A DNA stretch of 64,000 nucleotides from Chloroflexota bacterium (GTDB lineage: Bacteria; Chloroflexota; Anaerolineae; Anaerolineales; Villigracilaceae), in contig JACRLB010000017.1 in NCBI GenBank assembly GCA_016235445.1, positions 62,001 through 126,000 of the forward strand, read 5' to 3'. The notes beneath the pieces are model-generated. The model saw only the letters and a program-made list of their open reading frames with translations, was not told the origin of the DNA and searched no databases. Shown one piece after another: positions 8,735 through 16,821 of this stretch. The position numbers and the translations under genes were made by a program. Within the stretch, counting starts at the first letter, position 1; every line of letters begins with the position of its first letter.

Positions 8735-9153
8735 ACTTTTTGCTTGATACCTGCGTGCTTTCCGAAGCGCTCTCAAAAAAACCAGACTCCAAAGTCCTTG
8801 GCTTTGTGGATGCTCTCGATCCCGATGATGTTTATTTGAGCGTGATCACCATCGGGGAACTCTTCAAGGGAATTGAAAAACTGCCGAATTCGCGCCGAAA
8901 GAACGAATTGCGCGAATGGTTTAATGATGAACTATTGGTTCGGTACGATGGAAAGATTTTTTCATTGGACACTCAAACCCTTATGACCTGGGGAACGCTC
9001 ATCGCCCGGCTTGAATCAGGGGGGTACACGATGCCCGCCGTCGATTCTTTGATCGCTGCGACTGCCATTACTTACGAACTTGTTTTGATCACGCGCAATG
9101 TCGGTGATTTTGAAAAGTCCGGGATAGAGATCATTAATCCGTGGAAAGAATAA
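8731..9153 (+). CDS. PIN-domain toxin (VapC family)
   Basis: 140 aa. PIN ribonuclease: first acidic residue in FLLDTCVLSE (D6), then TIGELFKGIEKL with the conserved Glu, and MPAVDSLIAATAI with the downstream acidic residue, closing with LVLITRNVGDFEKSGIEIINPW. Members cleave tRNA or rRNA when freed from the antitoxin. All active-site acids look intact, so the toxin is probably functional. Its place inside a polysaccharide operon may stabilise that region. Confidence 0.93.
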   Translation: MNFLLDTCVLSEALSKKPDSKVLGFVDALDPDDVYLSVITIGELFKGIEKLPNSRRKNELREWFNDELLVRYDGKIFSLDTQTLMTWGTLIARLESGGYTMPAVDSLIAATAITYELVLITRNVGDFEKSGIEIINPWKE

Positions 9154-9180
9154 GTTTCAGATAATCGACAAGGAGAACTC

Positions 9181-10191
9181 ATGGACTGGAAAAATCAAGT
9201 GGTGCTCATCACGGGCGGGACAGGCTCGTTCGGCAAGAAATTTACAAAAATCCTTCTCGAGGAACATCAGCCGAAGAAGATCATCATCTTTAGCCGCGAT
9301 GAATTGAAACAGCACGAAATGCAGGTGGGCGGCTACAACCACGAAAGCCTGCGCTATTTCATCGGCGATATTCGCGACCGTGAACGCCTCGTCCGCGCCA
9401 TGCATGGGGTGGATATTGTCGTCCATGCCGCCGCGCTCAAGCAGGTGCCTGCCTGCGAATACAACCCCATGGAAGCGATCAAGACCAACATCATGGGCAC
9501 GGCCAATGTGGTCGAAGCCGCACTGGATGCGGGCGTCAAAAAAGTGATGACCATCAGCACCGATAAAGCCGTCAGCCCCGCGAATTTATATGGAGCCACA
9601 AAACTTGCCGCCGAGAAGTTAACGATTCAGAGTAATGCCTATGCCGCGGGGTCAGCAACCAGATACTCGTGCGTCCGATACGGGAACGTCGTCGGCTCGC
9701 GCGGCTCGGTGGTTCCGCTCTTCCTCAAACAGCGCGCGGGCGGCAAAGTCACCATCACCGATGACCGCATGACCCGCTTCTGGCTTTCGCTCGATCAGGG
9801 CGTGCGCTTCGTCATCGACTGCATCGAACAGATGGAAGGCGGCGAAGTCTTCGTGCCGAAGATCCCCAGCACAAAAGTGATCGACCTTGCAAAGGCCATT
9901 TCACCCAAAGCCGATGTCGATATTATCGGCATTCGCCCCGGCGAAAAACTGCACGAAATGCTCATCTCGGAGGATGAAGCCCGCCACACGGTGGAGCTTG
10001 AAAAGATGTTCGTCGTCCAGCCCGCCGAAGCGACATGGTTCGGCTACGAATGGCAGTCCAAAGGAAAACTTCTGGAAGATAATTTCCACTACTCCAGCGA
10101 CAATAATACCGAGTGGCTCGATGTGGATGGAATTAAAAAATACATTGCGCCCTTCGAGGAATTATTCGCGCAGGGCAAGCTGGAAGGATAG
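9181..10191 (+). CDS. UDP-N-acetylglucosamine 4,6-dehydratase (PseB/CapE-like)
   Basis: 336 aa. GGTGSFGKKF at about 12-21 binds NADP; the catalytic region is STDKAVSPANLYGATKLAAEKL, and the family signature DIIGIRPGEKLHEMLIS is intact. Enzymes of this group turn UDP-GlcNAc into a 4-keto-6-deoxy sugar, the entry step to pseudaminic or legionaminic acid, bacillosamine or UDP-L-FucNAc. RBS AAGGAG before ATG. The following reductase and NeuB-like synthase are its probable pathway partners. Confidence 0.92.
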   Translation: MDWKNQVVLITGGTGSFGKKFTKILLEEHQPKKIIIFSRDELKQHEMQVGGYNHESLRYFIGDIRDRERLVRAMHGVDIVVHAAALKQVPACEYNPMEAIKTNIMGTANVVEAALDAGVKKVMTISTDKAVSPANLYGATKLAAEKLTIQSNAYAAGSATRYSCVRYGNVVGSRGSVVPLFLKQRAGGKVTITDDRMTRFWLSLDQGVRFVIDCIEQMEGGEVFVPKIPSTKVIDLAKAISPKADVDIIGIRPGEKLHEMLISEDEARHTVELEKMFVVQPAEATWFGYEWQSKGKLLEDNFHYSSDNNTEWLDVDGIKKYIAPFEELFAQGKLEG

Positions 10192-10260
10192 TTCCATGTG
10201 TCAGCTTCCAAGTGACCTGCGCTTGGCGGCCTGAAAAATATGGAACCTGGAACCTGGAAC
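10192..10260. repeat. GGAACCT heptamer repeat before a start codon
   Basis: Units TGGAACC/TGGAACC/TGGAAC run directly into the ATG at 10261, with a partial mirror copy TTCCATG near 10193. An ATG at 10240 inside the repeat is in frame but would add only repeat-encoded residues. Confidence 0.65.
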
Positions 10261-11178
10261 ATGAAACTTCTTTTAACTGGAGCCAGTGGTTTGCTTGGTC
10301 TCAACTTCGCGCAGGAGATGATGGACCGCCATGAGATCATCGCCGTGGATCGCGGCAAACTGGTGAGCGCGCCCTTCACGGTCTTGAAACAGGATTTGCT
10401 CGACCCCCGCGCTGAAGATACCATCCTCGACTCGGCCCAGCCAGACTGGCTGATCAACTGCGCGGCTCTTGCCGACCTTGATGCCTGCGAGAACAACCCA
10501 GAGCTTGCCAAACTCCTGAACACAGACCTGCCCCGCCGCCTTGCGCGTGCGTGCAAAACGCGGAACATCCCCTTCGTTCACATCTCCACCGATGCCGTCT
10601 TCGACGGCGAGAAGGATGGCTTTTACACCGAAGAGGATAAACCCAATCCGCTCGGCATTTATGCCCGAACCAAATTGGAGGGCGAATGGGCTGTGCTCAC
10701 AGAAAACTCAAAAGCCCTCGTAGCCCGCGTCAATTTTTATGGCTGGAGTTTGGGCGGCAGGCGTAGCCTCGCTGAATTCTTCTTCCACAACCTGAGCAAC
10801 AACAAAAGCATGAGCGGCTTCACCGATGTCGTCTTTTGCCCCATGCTGGTGAACGACACTTCACGAATACTAGCCAGGATGGTAAAGCGCGGCCTGAGCG
10901 GCTTATATCACCTCGTCGGCACACAAGCCATGAGCAAGTATCAATTCGGCGTCGAGATCGCCCGCAAATTCAGCCTGCGCGAGAGCGAGATCACCCCCAA
11001 ATCCATCAGTTTCTCTGGCTTGCTCGCGCGGCGTGCCAACAACTTATGGCTTTCCACCCACAAGTTATCCACAGCCCTCGCCGAGGATTTGCCCGACTTT
11101 TCCACAGGCCTGAACGAGTTTTACACACAGAATCAGCAGGGTTATCCACAGAAAATCCGCAGTTATGCACAGGTGTAG
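10261..11178 (+). CDS. dTDP-4-dehydrorhamnose reductase-like (RmlD/CapF-like) reductase
   Basis: 305 aa from ATG 10261 (MKLLLTGASGLLG begins the fold directly; an in-frame ATG at 10240 is inside the repeat). The RmlD hallmarks are HISTDAVFDGEKDGFYTEED, NPLGIYARTKLEGE with catalytic Tyr/Lys, and VARVNFYGWS. It reduces a 4-keto nucleotide sugar, most plausibly the product of the adjacent 4,6-dehydratase. The 3' end of the gene contains TTATCCACA and TTATGCACA boxes, and its TAG stop lies within a palindrome (11174-11204). Confidence 0.85.
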   Translation: MKLLLTGASGLLGLNFAQEMMDRHEIIAVDRGKLVSAPFTVLKQDLLDPRAEDTILDSAQPDWLINCAALADLDACENNPELAKLLNTDLPRRLARACKTRNIPFVHISTDAVFDGEKDGFYTEEDKPNPLGIYARTKLEGEWAVLTENSKALVARVNFYGWSLGGRRSLAEFFFHNLSNNKSMSGFTDVVFCPMLVNDTSRILARMVKRGLSGLYHLVGTQAMSKYQFGVEIARKFSLRESEITPKSISFSGLLARRANNLWLSTHKLSTALAEDLPDFSTGLNEFYTQNQQGYPQKIRSYAQV

Positions 11179-11342
11179 GGCAAATTGCCAATTTGCCCTA
11201 CACAGTTATCCACAGGATTACGCTACGCTATCCACAGGATACGCTATGCTATCCACAGGATACGCTATGCTATCCACAGGATACGCTACGCTATCCACAG
11301 GATTACGCTACGCTATCCACAGGATACACTTCGTTATCCACT
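11065..11342. repeat. Array of DnaA-box-like 9-mers with 21-22 bp period
   Basis: TTATCCACA occurs at 11065, 11142 and 11206; TTATGCACA at 11163; CTATCCACA at 11228, 11249, 11270, 11291 and 11313; TTATCCACT at 11334. From 11206 on the spacing is 22, 21, 21, 21, 22 and 21 bp, all in one orientation. Between boxes the sequence is GGAT(T)ACGCTA(C/T)GC. The rest of this 369-bp gap (11343-11547) shows no gene I can support. Confidence 0.85.
11174..11204. repeat. Palindrome carrying the stop codon of the reductase gene
   Basis: Arms GTGTAGGGCAAATT and AATTTGCCCTACAC around GCC. The TAG within GTGTAGGG is the stop codon of the gene ending at 11178. Confidence 0.85.
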
Positions 11343-11547
11343 TTTTTTTTTGAGGATTAACTGCCCGAACAGCCTTTCCCACCCGCATCTTGACCCTGCC
11401 ATCGAACATCGCCCACCCTGAAAATACCCGCCTCATACTCCCCTCAAACTGCTCCACCCCAATCGGCATCAACCTGCACCGAAGCATTGTAGGCCAGGCT
11501 TTCAGCCTGACATCTTTGAATAAAGCTTCTACAAATAGGAGAATCTC

Positions 11548-12618
11548 ATGGAAATCAAATTTGGAAACCGCACCATTGGCTTGAACCACCCCACCTATTT
11601 CATTGCAGACATTGCCGCCAACCATGACGGCGACATGGACCGCGCCAAACAGTTGATCCGCCTGGCCAAAGAAGCAGGCGCGGATGCGGCCAAGTTCCAG
11701 AATTTCGATGCCCCGAAGATCGTCTCGGATTACGGCTTCAAATCCATGAATGGCGGACAGGTTTCACACCAGGCAAGTTGGAAGAAATCCGTGTTCGAGG
11801 TGTACAAAGGCGCATCCATCCCATTTGAATGGTCGATGACGCTGGTGGAGGAATGCAACAAGGTCGGCATTGACTACTTCTCCTCGCCCTACGATTTTGA
11901 GGCAATTGATTTTCTCGACCAATATGTGGAAGTCTACAAAGCTGGTTCAGGTGAAATTGATTGGATCGAAGCCCTCGAACGCATGGCGGGCAAGGGCAAG
12001 CCTTTCTTCATCGCCACAGGCGCATCCACGATTGGCGAAGTGCAAAAGGCAGTTCACGCGATTTTGAAGATTAACAAGCAATTGGTTCTGATGCAGTGCA
12101 ACACCAATTACACCGCCAGCCCAAATAACTACGACCATTTGCACTTGAATGTCTTGAAGACTTTCGGAACCATGTTCCCCGACGTGATTTTGGGACTTTC
12201 CGACCATACCCATTCGGTCGCCCCCGTCCTCGGCGCGGTGACGTTGGGCGCGCGCGTGATCGAACGTCACTTCACCGATAGCAATGACCGCGAAGGTCCC
12301 GACCACAAGTTTGCGATGAACCCCGAAAATTGGGCGAAGATGGTCGAAGAGACTCGCCTGCTCGAACGCTCGCTGGGAAGCTCCGATAAATTCATCGCCG
12401 ACAACGAGCAGGAAACGCAAATCGTACAACGCCGTTGTCTGCGTGCGGCACGCGAGATCAAAGCAGGCGAAACCTTCGCCCGAGACATGATCGACGTTCT
12501 GCGTCCCGCCACCCCTGGCGCGATCAAGCCTGACCAGATTCAAAATGTCATCGGTACAAAAGCGCTGGCGGACATGCCCCTCGGCAAAGAATTGCGCTGG
12601 ACGGATTTGGGTGCGTAA
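11548..12618 (+). CDS. N-acetylneuraminate synthase (NeuB) family enzyme
   Basis: 356 aa. TIM-barrel part about 1-285 with IADIAANHDGDMDRAKQLI, DAAKFQNF, KAGSGEIDW, and a SDHTHS metal/substrate loop; C-terminal antifreeze-like SAF domain about 290-356 (RRCLRAAREIKAGE, IGTKALADMPLGKELRW). It would condense phosphoenolpyruvate with a six-carbon N-acyl sugar to give a nonulosonic acid in the cytoplasm. RBS AGGAGAA before ATG. The usual companions (aminotransferase, NDP-sugar hydrolase) are missing from the window, so the exact sugar is open. Confidence 0.9.
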   Translation: MEIKFGNRTIGLNHPTYFIADIAANHDGDMDRAKQLIRLAKEAGADAAKFQNFDAPKIVSDYGFKSMNGGQVSHQASWKKSVFEVYKGASIPFEWSMTLVEECNKVGIDYFSSPYDFEAIDFLDQYVEVYKAGSGEIDWIEALERMAGKGKPFFIATGASTIGEVQKAVHAILKINKQLVLMQCNTNYTASPNNYDHLHLNVLKTFGTMFPDVILGLSDHTHSVAPVLGAVTLGARVIERHFTDSNDREGPDHKFAMNPENWAKMVEETRLLERSLGSSDKFIADNEQETQIVQRRCLRAAREIKAGETFARDMIDVLRPATPGAIKPDQIQNVIGTKALADMPLGKELRWTDLGA

Positions 12619-12621
12619 AAC

Positions 12622-12690
12622 TATTAACCACAAAGGTACACAAAGGGTCACAAAGGTTTTCCTTCGTGTACCTTTGTGACCCTTTGTGGT
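12622..12690. repeat. Hairpin of CACAAAGG units
   Basis: ACCACAAAGGTACACAAAGG on the left is mirrored by CCTTTGTGACCCTTTGTGGT on the right around TTTTCC. It fills the gap between NeuB-like and glycosyltransferase genes. Confidence 0.75.
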
Positions 12691-12701
12691 AATAAGCCTT
12701 T

Positions 12702-13790
12702 ATGAAACTCATCTACTTCTCCCTCGGCTACTCCACACACGATTACCGTTTTCTGAAAGCTATTTCAGATGGCGGGCATGAAGTGTTCTTTGTCCAGTTG
12801 GAAGGCAATCAGCGGCAGGTGGAGAGTCGTACGATGCCTGAGCATGTGAATCAGGTCATTTGGAAGGGCGGGCGCGAGCCGTTTCGCTGGGCTAACCTTG
12901 CAAAGTTGACCTTCGACTTTCGACGTTTGACCCGCGAAATCAAACCTGACCTCATCCACGCTGGCCCCATTCAAACCTGCGCGTTCATCGCGGCGCTCAG
13001 CGGATTTCGTCCCATCCTGACCATGTCCTGGGGATTTGACCTGATGGACGATGTTCATAAAAGCAGATGGATGGAACACGTTACACGGTACACGTTATGG
13101 CGTTCCGCGTTTTTTACAAGTGATGCAAAAGTGACTCGCGACAAAGCGGTGGCGTACGGCATGAATCCCGAAAAGACCATCGTCTTCCCCTGGGGCGTTG
13201 ACCTCGAACATTTTAGAATGCGGAATGCAGAAGGCAGAATCAGAGAAGGGTTTGTGCTGTTCTGCAATCGCGCATGGGAAACCCGTTATGGAGTGGATGT
13301 ATTGGCTCGTGCATTTGTGAAGGCGGCTCAACAGCGTGAGGATGTCGGGTTGATTCTTTTGAATGGCGGCTCACAGGGCGCGCAGATCCGCCAGATATTG
13401 CAGAGCGGCGGTGTGCTGGACCGTGTCACTTTTGGCGGGCAGGTTTCGCAAACGGATTTGCCGCGCTGGTATCATATGGCGGATTTGTATATTTCGCCCT
13501 CGCATGTGGATGGTTCATCCGTTTCGTTGATGGAAGCTCTGGCTTGCGGCCTGCCTTGTCTGGTTTCGGATATTCCCGCCAACAAGGAATGGATAATTGA
13601 AGATGAGAACGGCTGGCTCTTCCGCGATGGCGATGCGGGTCATCTGGCCGGGAAGATTCTCGCGGCGATGAATCAGCGTGAGAAAATGCCAGGGGTTGGC
13701 CGAGCAGGCCGCAGGTCCGCGGAGAGGCGCGCGGATTGGAAAAAGAATGTTGCAGTGTTGATGAATGTCTATCGAAATTTAACAAAGTGA
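12702..13790 (+). CDS. Glycosyltransferase family 4
   Basis: 362 aa, GT-B fold. The C-terminal donor lobe has FVLFCNRAWETRYGVDVLARAF, GGSQGAQIRQIL, the SPSHVDGSSVSLMEALACGLP region with the conserved Glu, and PANKEWIIEDENGWLFRDGD. It transfers a sugar from a nucleotide donor to the growing glycan at the inner membrane face. Two heptamer runs lie inside the gene: ACACGTT-type at 13076-13096 (exactly 21 bp) and AGAATGC-type at 13215-13249. The TGA stop is within a 15-bp palindrome. Confidence 0.9.
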   Translation: MKLIYFSLGYSTHDYRFLKAISDGGHEVFFVQLEGNQRQVESRTMPEHVNQVIWKGGREPFRWANLAKLTFDFRRLTREIKPDLIHAGPIQTCAFIAALSGFRPILTMSWGFDLMDDVHKSRWMEHVTRYTLWRSAFFTSDAKVTRDKAVAYGMNPEKTIVFPWGVDLEHFRMRNAEGRIREGFVLFCNRAWETRYGVDVLARAFVKAAQQREDVGLILLNGGSQGAQIRQILQSGGVLDRVTFGGQVSQTDLPRWYHMADLYISPSHVDGSSVSLMEALACGLPCLVSDIPANKEWIIEDENGWLFRDGDAGHLAGKILAAMNQREKMPGVGRAGRRSAERRADWKKNVAVLMNVYRNLTK

Positions 13791-13799
13791 CAGTCACTT
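13785..13799. repeat. Perfect palindrome AAGTGACAGTCACTT at a stop codon
   Basis: Seven-base arms AAGTGAC and GTCACTT around A. The TGA at 13788-13790 ends the glycosyltransferase gene. GTGACAGTCA recurs in the dnaK leader at 29087. Confidence 0.75.
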
Positions 13800-13811
13800 G
13801 GAGTGATAATC

Positions 13812-14573
13812 ATGCTAACCAAAAAAGAGTTGTTGAACGGCTTCGGCCAAATCGGAATCAAGAACGGCGATACAGTTATCGTGCATACATCGTACAAGTC
13901 GCTGGGCGGCGTGGAGGGCGGCGCGGATGCGGTCATCGATGCGTTCATCGAACTCGTCGGCGCGAATGGCACGGTGATGTTCCCCGCGTTCAATTTTCAA
14001 TCGTGGACGGAGACGCATTATTTTGATGTGCTGGAGACGCCTTCGAAGATGGGCATGATCACCGAACTTGCGCGCCTCCGGCCTAACGCAAAGCGGACTC
14101 CGCATCCGATCTACAGTTTCTCCGCTTTGGGCGCCCGCGCTGACGAATTCTCGCGAACTGAAGATGTGGAAGCCTACGGGCCGAACTCTGCGTTTGCGTT
14201 GTTCCATAAAATCAATGGCACGATTGTGAGCATCGGGCTGGATTTCAACAGCACGTTTTCGATGCATCATTATATTGAATACAATGTGGGTTGTGATTAC
14301 CGCCGCGTGAAGGAGTTTTCAGGTATTTATGTCGGCTATGACCGCATGCCAGGAATCAAAATGCATTCGATGTTTGTGCGAAACAATGAGCGCGTGAAGA
14401 CATACATCAACCCCGGCATGGATGAATTGCTCGCGGCTGGCGTAATTCGTGAAGTTCAGGTCGGCGCGGCGAAAGTCCACTTTGCCACGGCGAATGATTT
14501 TTACGATAACATGTCGGTCATTGTGCGTGAACACCCTGAGAAACTGCATTACATTGAAGAGCCGAAGTATTAG
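13812..14573 (+). CDS. AAC(3)-fold acetyltransferase
   Basis: 253 aa from ATG 13812 (GGAG at suitable distance). Matches the antibiotic N-acetyltransferase type 3 family: DTVIVHTSYKSLGGVEGGADAVIDAF, GTVMFPAFNFQSW, PSKMGMITELARLRPNAKRTPHPIYSFSALG and the YGPNSAFALFHKINGTIVSIG region. In glycan loci such enzymes probably acetylate an amino sugar rather than an aminoglycoside drug; acetyl-CoA is the donor. Context here, among sugar-modifying genes, supports that reading over drug resistance. Confidence 0.85.
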   Translation: MLTKKELLNGFGQIGIKNGDTVIVHTSYKSLGGVEGGADAVIDAFIELVGANGTVMFPAFNFQSWTETHYFDVLETPSKMGMITELARLRPNAKRTPHPIYSFSALGARADEFSRTEDVEAYGPNSAFALFHKINGTIVSIGLDFNSTFSMHHYIEYNVGCDYRRVKEFSGIYVGYDRMPGIKMHSMFVRNNERVKTYINPGMDELLAAGVIREVQVGAAKVHFATANDFYDNMSVIVREHPEKLHYIEEPKY

Positions 14574-14609
14574 GCCGGGTAAACAAGGAAACGCGGGAGC
14601 GCCCAAAAC

Positions 14610-15271
14610 ATGACGTTAACTTTTACTTTTGCAGGGGATGAAGCGGGGGATGCGAGTCTTAATTTTGAAAAAGGCGCATCTCGTTATTTTGTGTTCGCTG
14701 TGGTTGCAACACAGGATGCTGATGGGCTTCGTTCTGCTTTGGGAAATTTACGCAAACGCGAGAATTTTTCGCAGGGATTTGGTAACTACTCAGCCATAGG
14801 TTTACGACCACCACATATGGTGATTCATGGTCAGATTAGCAAAAATATTCCACAGGTTGCGCCGCTATATGTAGCCAGAAAATGCAAATTGAGATATTTT
14901 TGCCACATATAGCGTTTTAGACCATCATTCCCAAATCGCTTCGAGCGTTGACGGGAATGGAACTGTACCTCTTCATGGTGGCGGAATTGATCAGCCTTAT
15001 TCCTGTGAATATACGCGAGAAAGGCACTTTGATTTTGGATGAAGTTGGGTCGGCAGACGCGGCATTGGTTCAATTGCGGCGCATGTTGAAAGTGCATGAC
15101 GTTCGGCATGGATTTAGCCGTATTTTCTTTCGCCGTTCACGAAGCGAAGATCTAATACAGGTTGCAGACCTTGTCGCAGGTGCCATCCTGCGCCGTGATG
15201 CAAAGAAAGATCATGAAGCCTTTGATTATATTAAGGACAAGTTGCTGGAAGTGTTTGAATATAGCGGTTAA
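14610..15271 (+). pseudogene. Decayed DUF3800 protein gene
   Basis: The first part (14610-14912) encodes the N-terminal DUF3800 segment TFTFAGDEAGD...FVFAVVATQD. The second part (from about 14921 to 15271, a different frame) encodes LILDEVGS, IFFRRSRSEDLIQVADLVAGAI, the C-terminal half of the family. Between them are a frameshift, TAG stops and loss of the central region. DUF3800 proteins are often found in defence or mobile contexts, but function is not proven. Neither half is likely to be functional. The gap 15272-15445 shows nothing more. Confidence 0.75.
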
Positions 15272-15445
15272 CGCAACCCACCCCGCTAGTCTTGTCCATC
15301 AACATAGATGGAGACAGGTCGCCACAATCGGCAACTTTTCGCAGGATGGGAGAAGCCTTACGACTTTTACGCTTGCATTATACTCACTCTTAATGCTGCA
15401 TTCAAGCCGATTTATCAACCTTCCTCAGCATGGCATTAAATTGAT

Positions 15446-16771
15446 ATGAAACCCTACACCTCCCTCAAACCCATTCTCGCGGAATTCTTTCCGCTTCACC
15501 GCACCCTCGCATCCGATGACCATGACAGGACTTTGGAGATCGTCGGTTCGTACATGCCTGATTCATCCAATTACGCTATCGAAACCTACACGCCTCTTAA
15601 ACAGGTATGGACTTGGAAAGTGCCCGAACGCTATCTAGTCCATGAAGCGTATCTCGAAATTGAAGGCGGCGAGCGGATTGTGGATTTCAAAAATAATCCC
15701 CTGCATATTGTTTCGTATTCCCTGCCGGTGAATAAAACTCTTTCTTTCGATGAACTCCAGCCGCATTTGTTTTTCAACGAGAAACGTCCGCATACGATTC
15801 CGTGGGTGTTCAAATATTATGACCGTGACTGGGGATTCTGCCTGCCGAAGAATGTCTTCGATAAACTTCCGCGAGATAAAAAATATCGCGCGGTGATCAA
15901 ATCCGAGTTCATCACCGACCCGAAGCAGGGATTCAAAGTTGCTACGGCAGTTCTCCACCCCGAAGGCGGACCGAACCCCGAAGCGGGTGAGTTCCTTGTG
16001 CAGGCGCATACCTGCCATCCCATGCAGGCCAATGACGATGGCGCGGGCGTTGTCAGCGCGGTTGAGTTGGCGTGGCGGCTGGCGGAGAATCCACTGCCTG
16101 CTGGCTCGATGAGCGTCCGCTTTTGGTTTGGGCCTGAGACGATTGGCACGATTGCATGGCTGGCACATAACGAGAATCTAATCCCAAACCTGCGCGGCGG
16201 AATCTTCATGGAGATGACGGGCAATCAAAATAAAATTGCCTTTCATCACACACGCCAACATACGCATCTGCTCGATAAAATTACCAATTACCAATTACGC
16301 AATATCGCTCACGATGAGCGCGATTTCGCCGCCGCTCCCGCCAATGACGAGCGGGTTATCAATGGCCCTGGCGTCAATGTGCCGTGCATCTCGCTCAACC
16401 GTTTTCCCTACGACGAATATCACACCACCGACGATAATCTCGATATCATCCACGAGGATATGCTGGTCGGCGCGGCGGAGACTGCCGAAGACATCATCCG
16501 CATCTATGCCAGCAATTACATTCCCAGGCGCACTTTCCGCGGCCCCGTTTTTCTCAGCGGCTACGGCCTCTGGGTGGACTGGCGCGAGAACTGGGCGCTC
16601 AACCGCGCCATCGAAAAGATCATGATGCGTTTTGAAGGCCAGCATTCGATTTTCGAGATTGCCGAGCAGGTCGGGCTTGATTATTGGATGGTGCGCGATT
16701 ACGTGGAAAAATTCCGCGCAAAGGGATTTGTGACTCCCTTGCCGATTCCATCTGAGGCGCAGGAGATGTAG
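15446..16771 (+). CDS. DUF4910 zinc hydrolase-like protein with C-terminal winged helix
   Basis: 441 aa. The first about 360 residues follow the DUF4910/M28-like aminopeptidase fold, with candidate zinc ligands in QAHTCHPMQANDDGAG (His, Asp), RFWFGPETIG (Glu), and DEYHTTDD (His). The last about 70 residues (MMRFEGQHSIFEIAEQVGLDYWMVRDYVEKFRAKGFV) form a winged helix. Proteins of this type recur in surface-polysaccharide loci; activity there is not established, and an amidohydrolase acting on a sugar amide is only a guess. A CCAATTA heptamer run is embedded at 16283-16305 (ITNYQL). The stop is inside a palindrome. Confidence 0.75.
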   Translation: MKPYTSLKPILAEFFPLHRTLASDDHDRTLEIVGSYMPDSSNYAIETYTPLKQVWTWKVPERYLVHEAYLEIEGGERIVDFKNNPLHIVSYSLPVNKTLSFDELQPHLFFNEKRPHTIPWVFKYYDRDWGFCLPKNVFDKLPRDKKYRAVIKSEFITDPKQGFKVATAVLHPEGGPNPEAGEFLVQAHTCHPMQANDDGAGVVSAVELAWRLAENPLPAGSMSVRFWFGPETIGTIAWLAHNENLIPNLRGGIFMEMTGNQNKIAFHHTRQHTHLLDKITNYQLRNIAHDERDFAAAPANDERVINGPGVNVPCISLNRFPYDEYHTTDDNLDIIHEDMLVGAAETAEDIIRIYASNYIPRRTFRGPVFLSGYGLWVDWRENWALNRAIEKIMMRFEGQHSIFEIAEQVGLDYWMVRDYVEKFRAKGFVTPLPIPSEAQEM

Positions 16772-16814
16772 GGGCAGGGTCTCCCTGCCCAGGGCGACGG
16801 AACGTCGCCCCTAC
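16768..16814. repeat. Three-armed palindrome carrying a stop codon
   Basis: Outer arms GTAGGGGC and GCCCCTAC enclose two inner hairpins (GGCAGGG/CCCTGCC and GGGCGACG/CGTCGCCC), so the piece can fold as a cruciform. The TAG at 16769-16771 ends the DUF4910 gene. Confidence 0.8.
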
Positions 16815-16821
16815 AAAAAAT

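Noticed and set aside
11206-11342. CRISPR array
   Set aside because: Units are 21-22 bp with no unique spacers; the whole unit repeats, unlike CRISPR.
11308-11625. 105-aa open frame on the - strand between the DnaA-box array and the NeuB-like gene
   Set aside because: It overlaps both the array and the start of the NeuB-like gene; the middle looks protein-like but no family is recognised, so at most a remnant.
13812-14573. Clinical aminoglycoside resistance gene
   Set aside because: The fold is AAC(3) but the position among sugar genes argues for a glycan substrate; no mobile resistance context.
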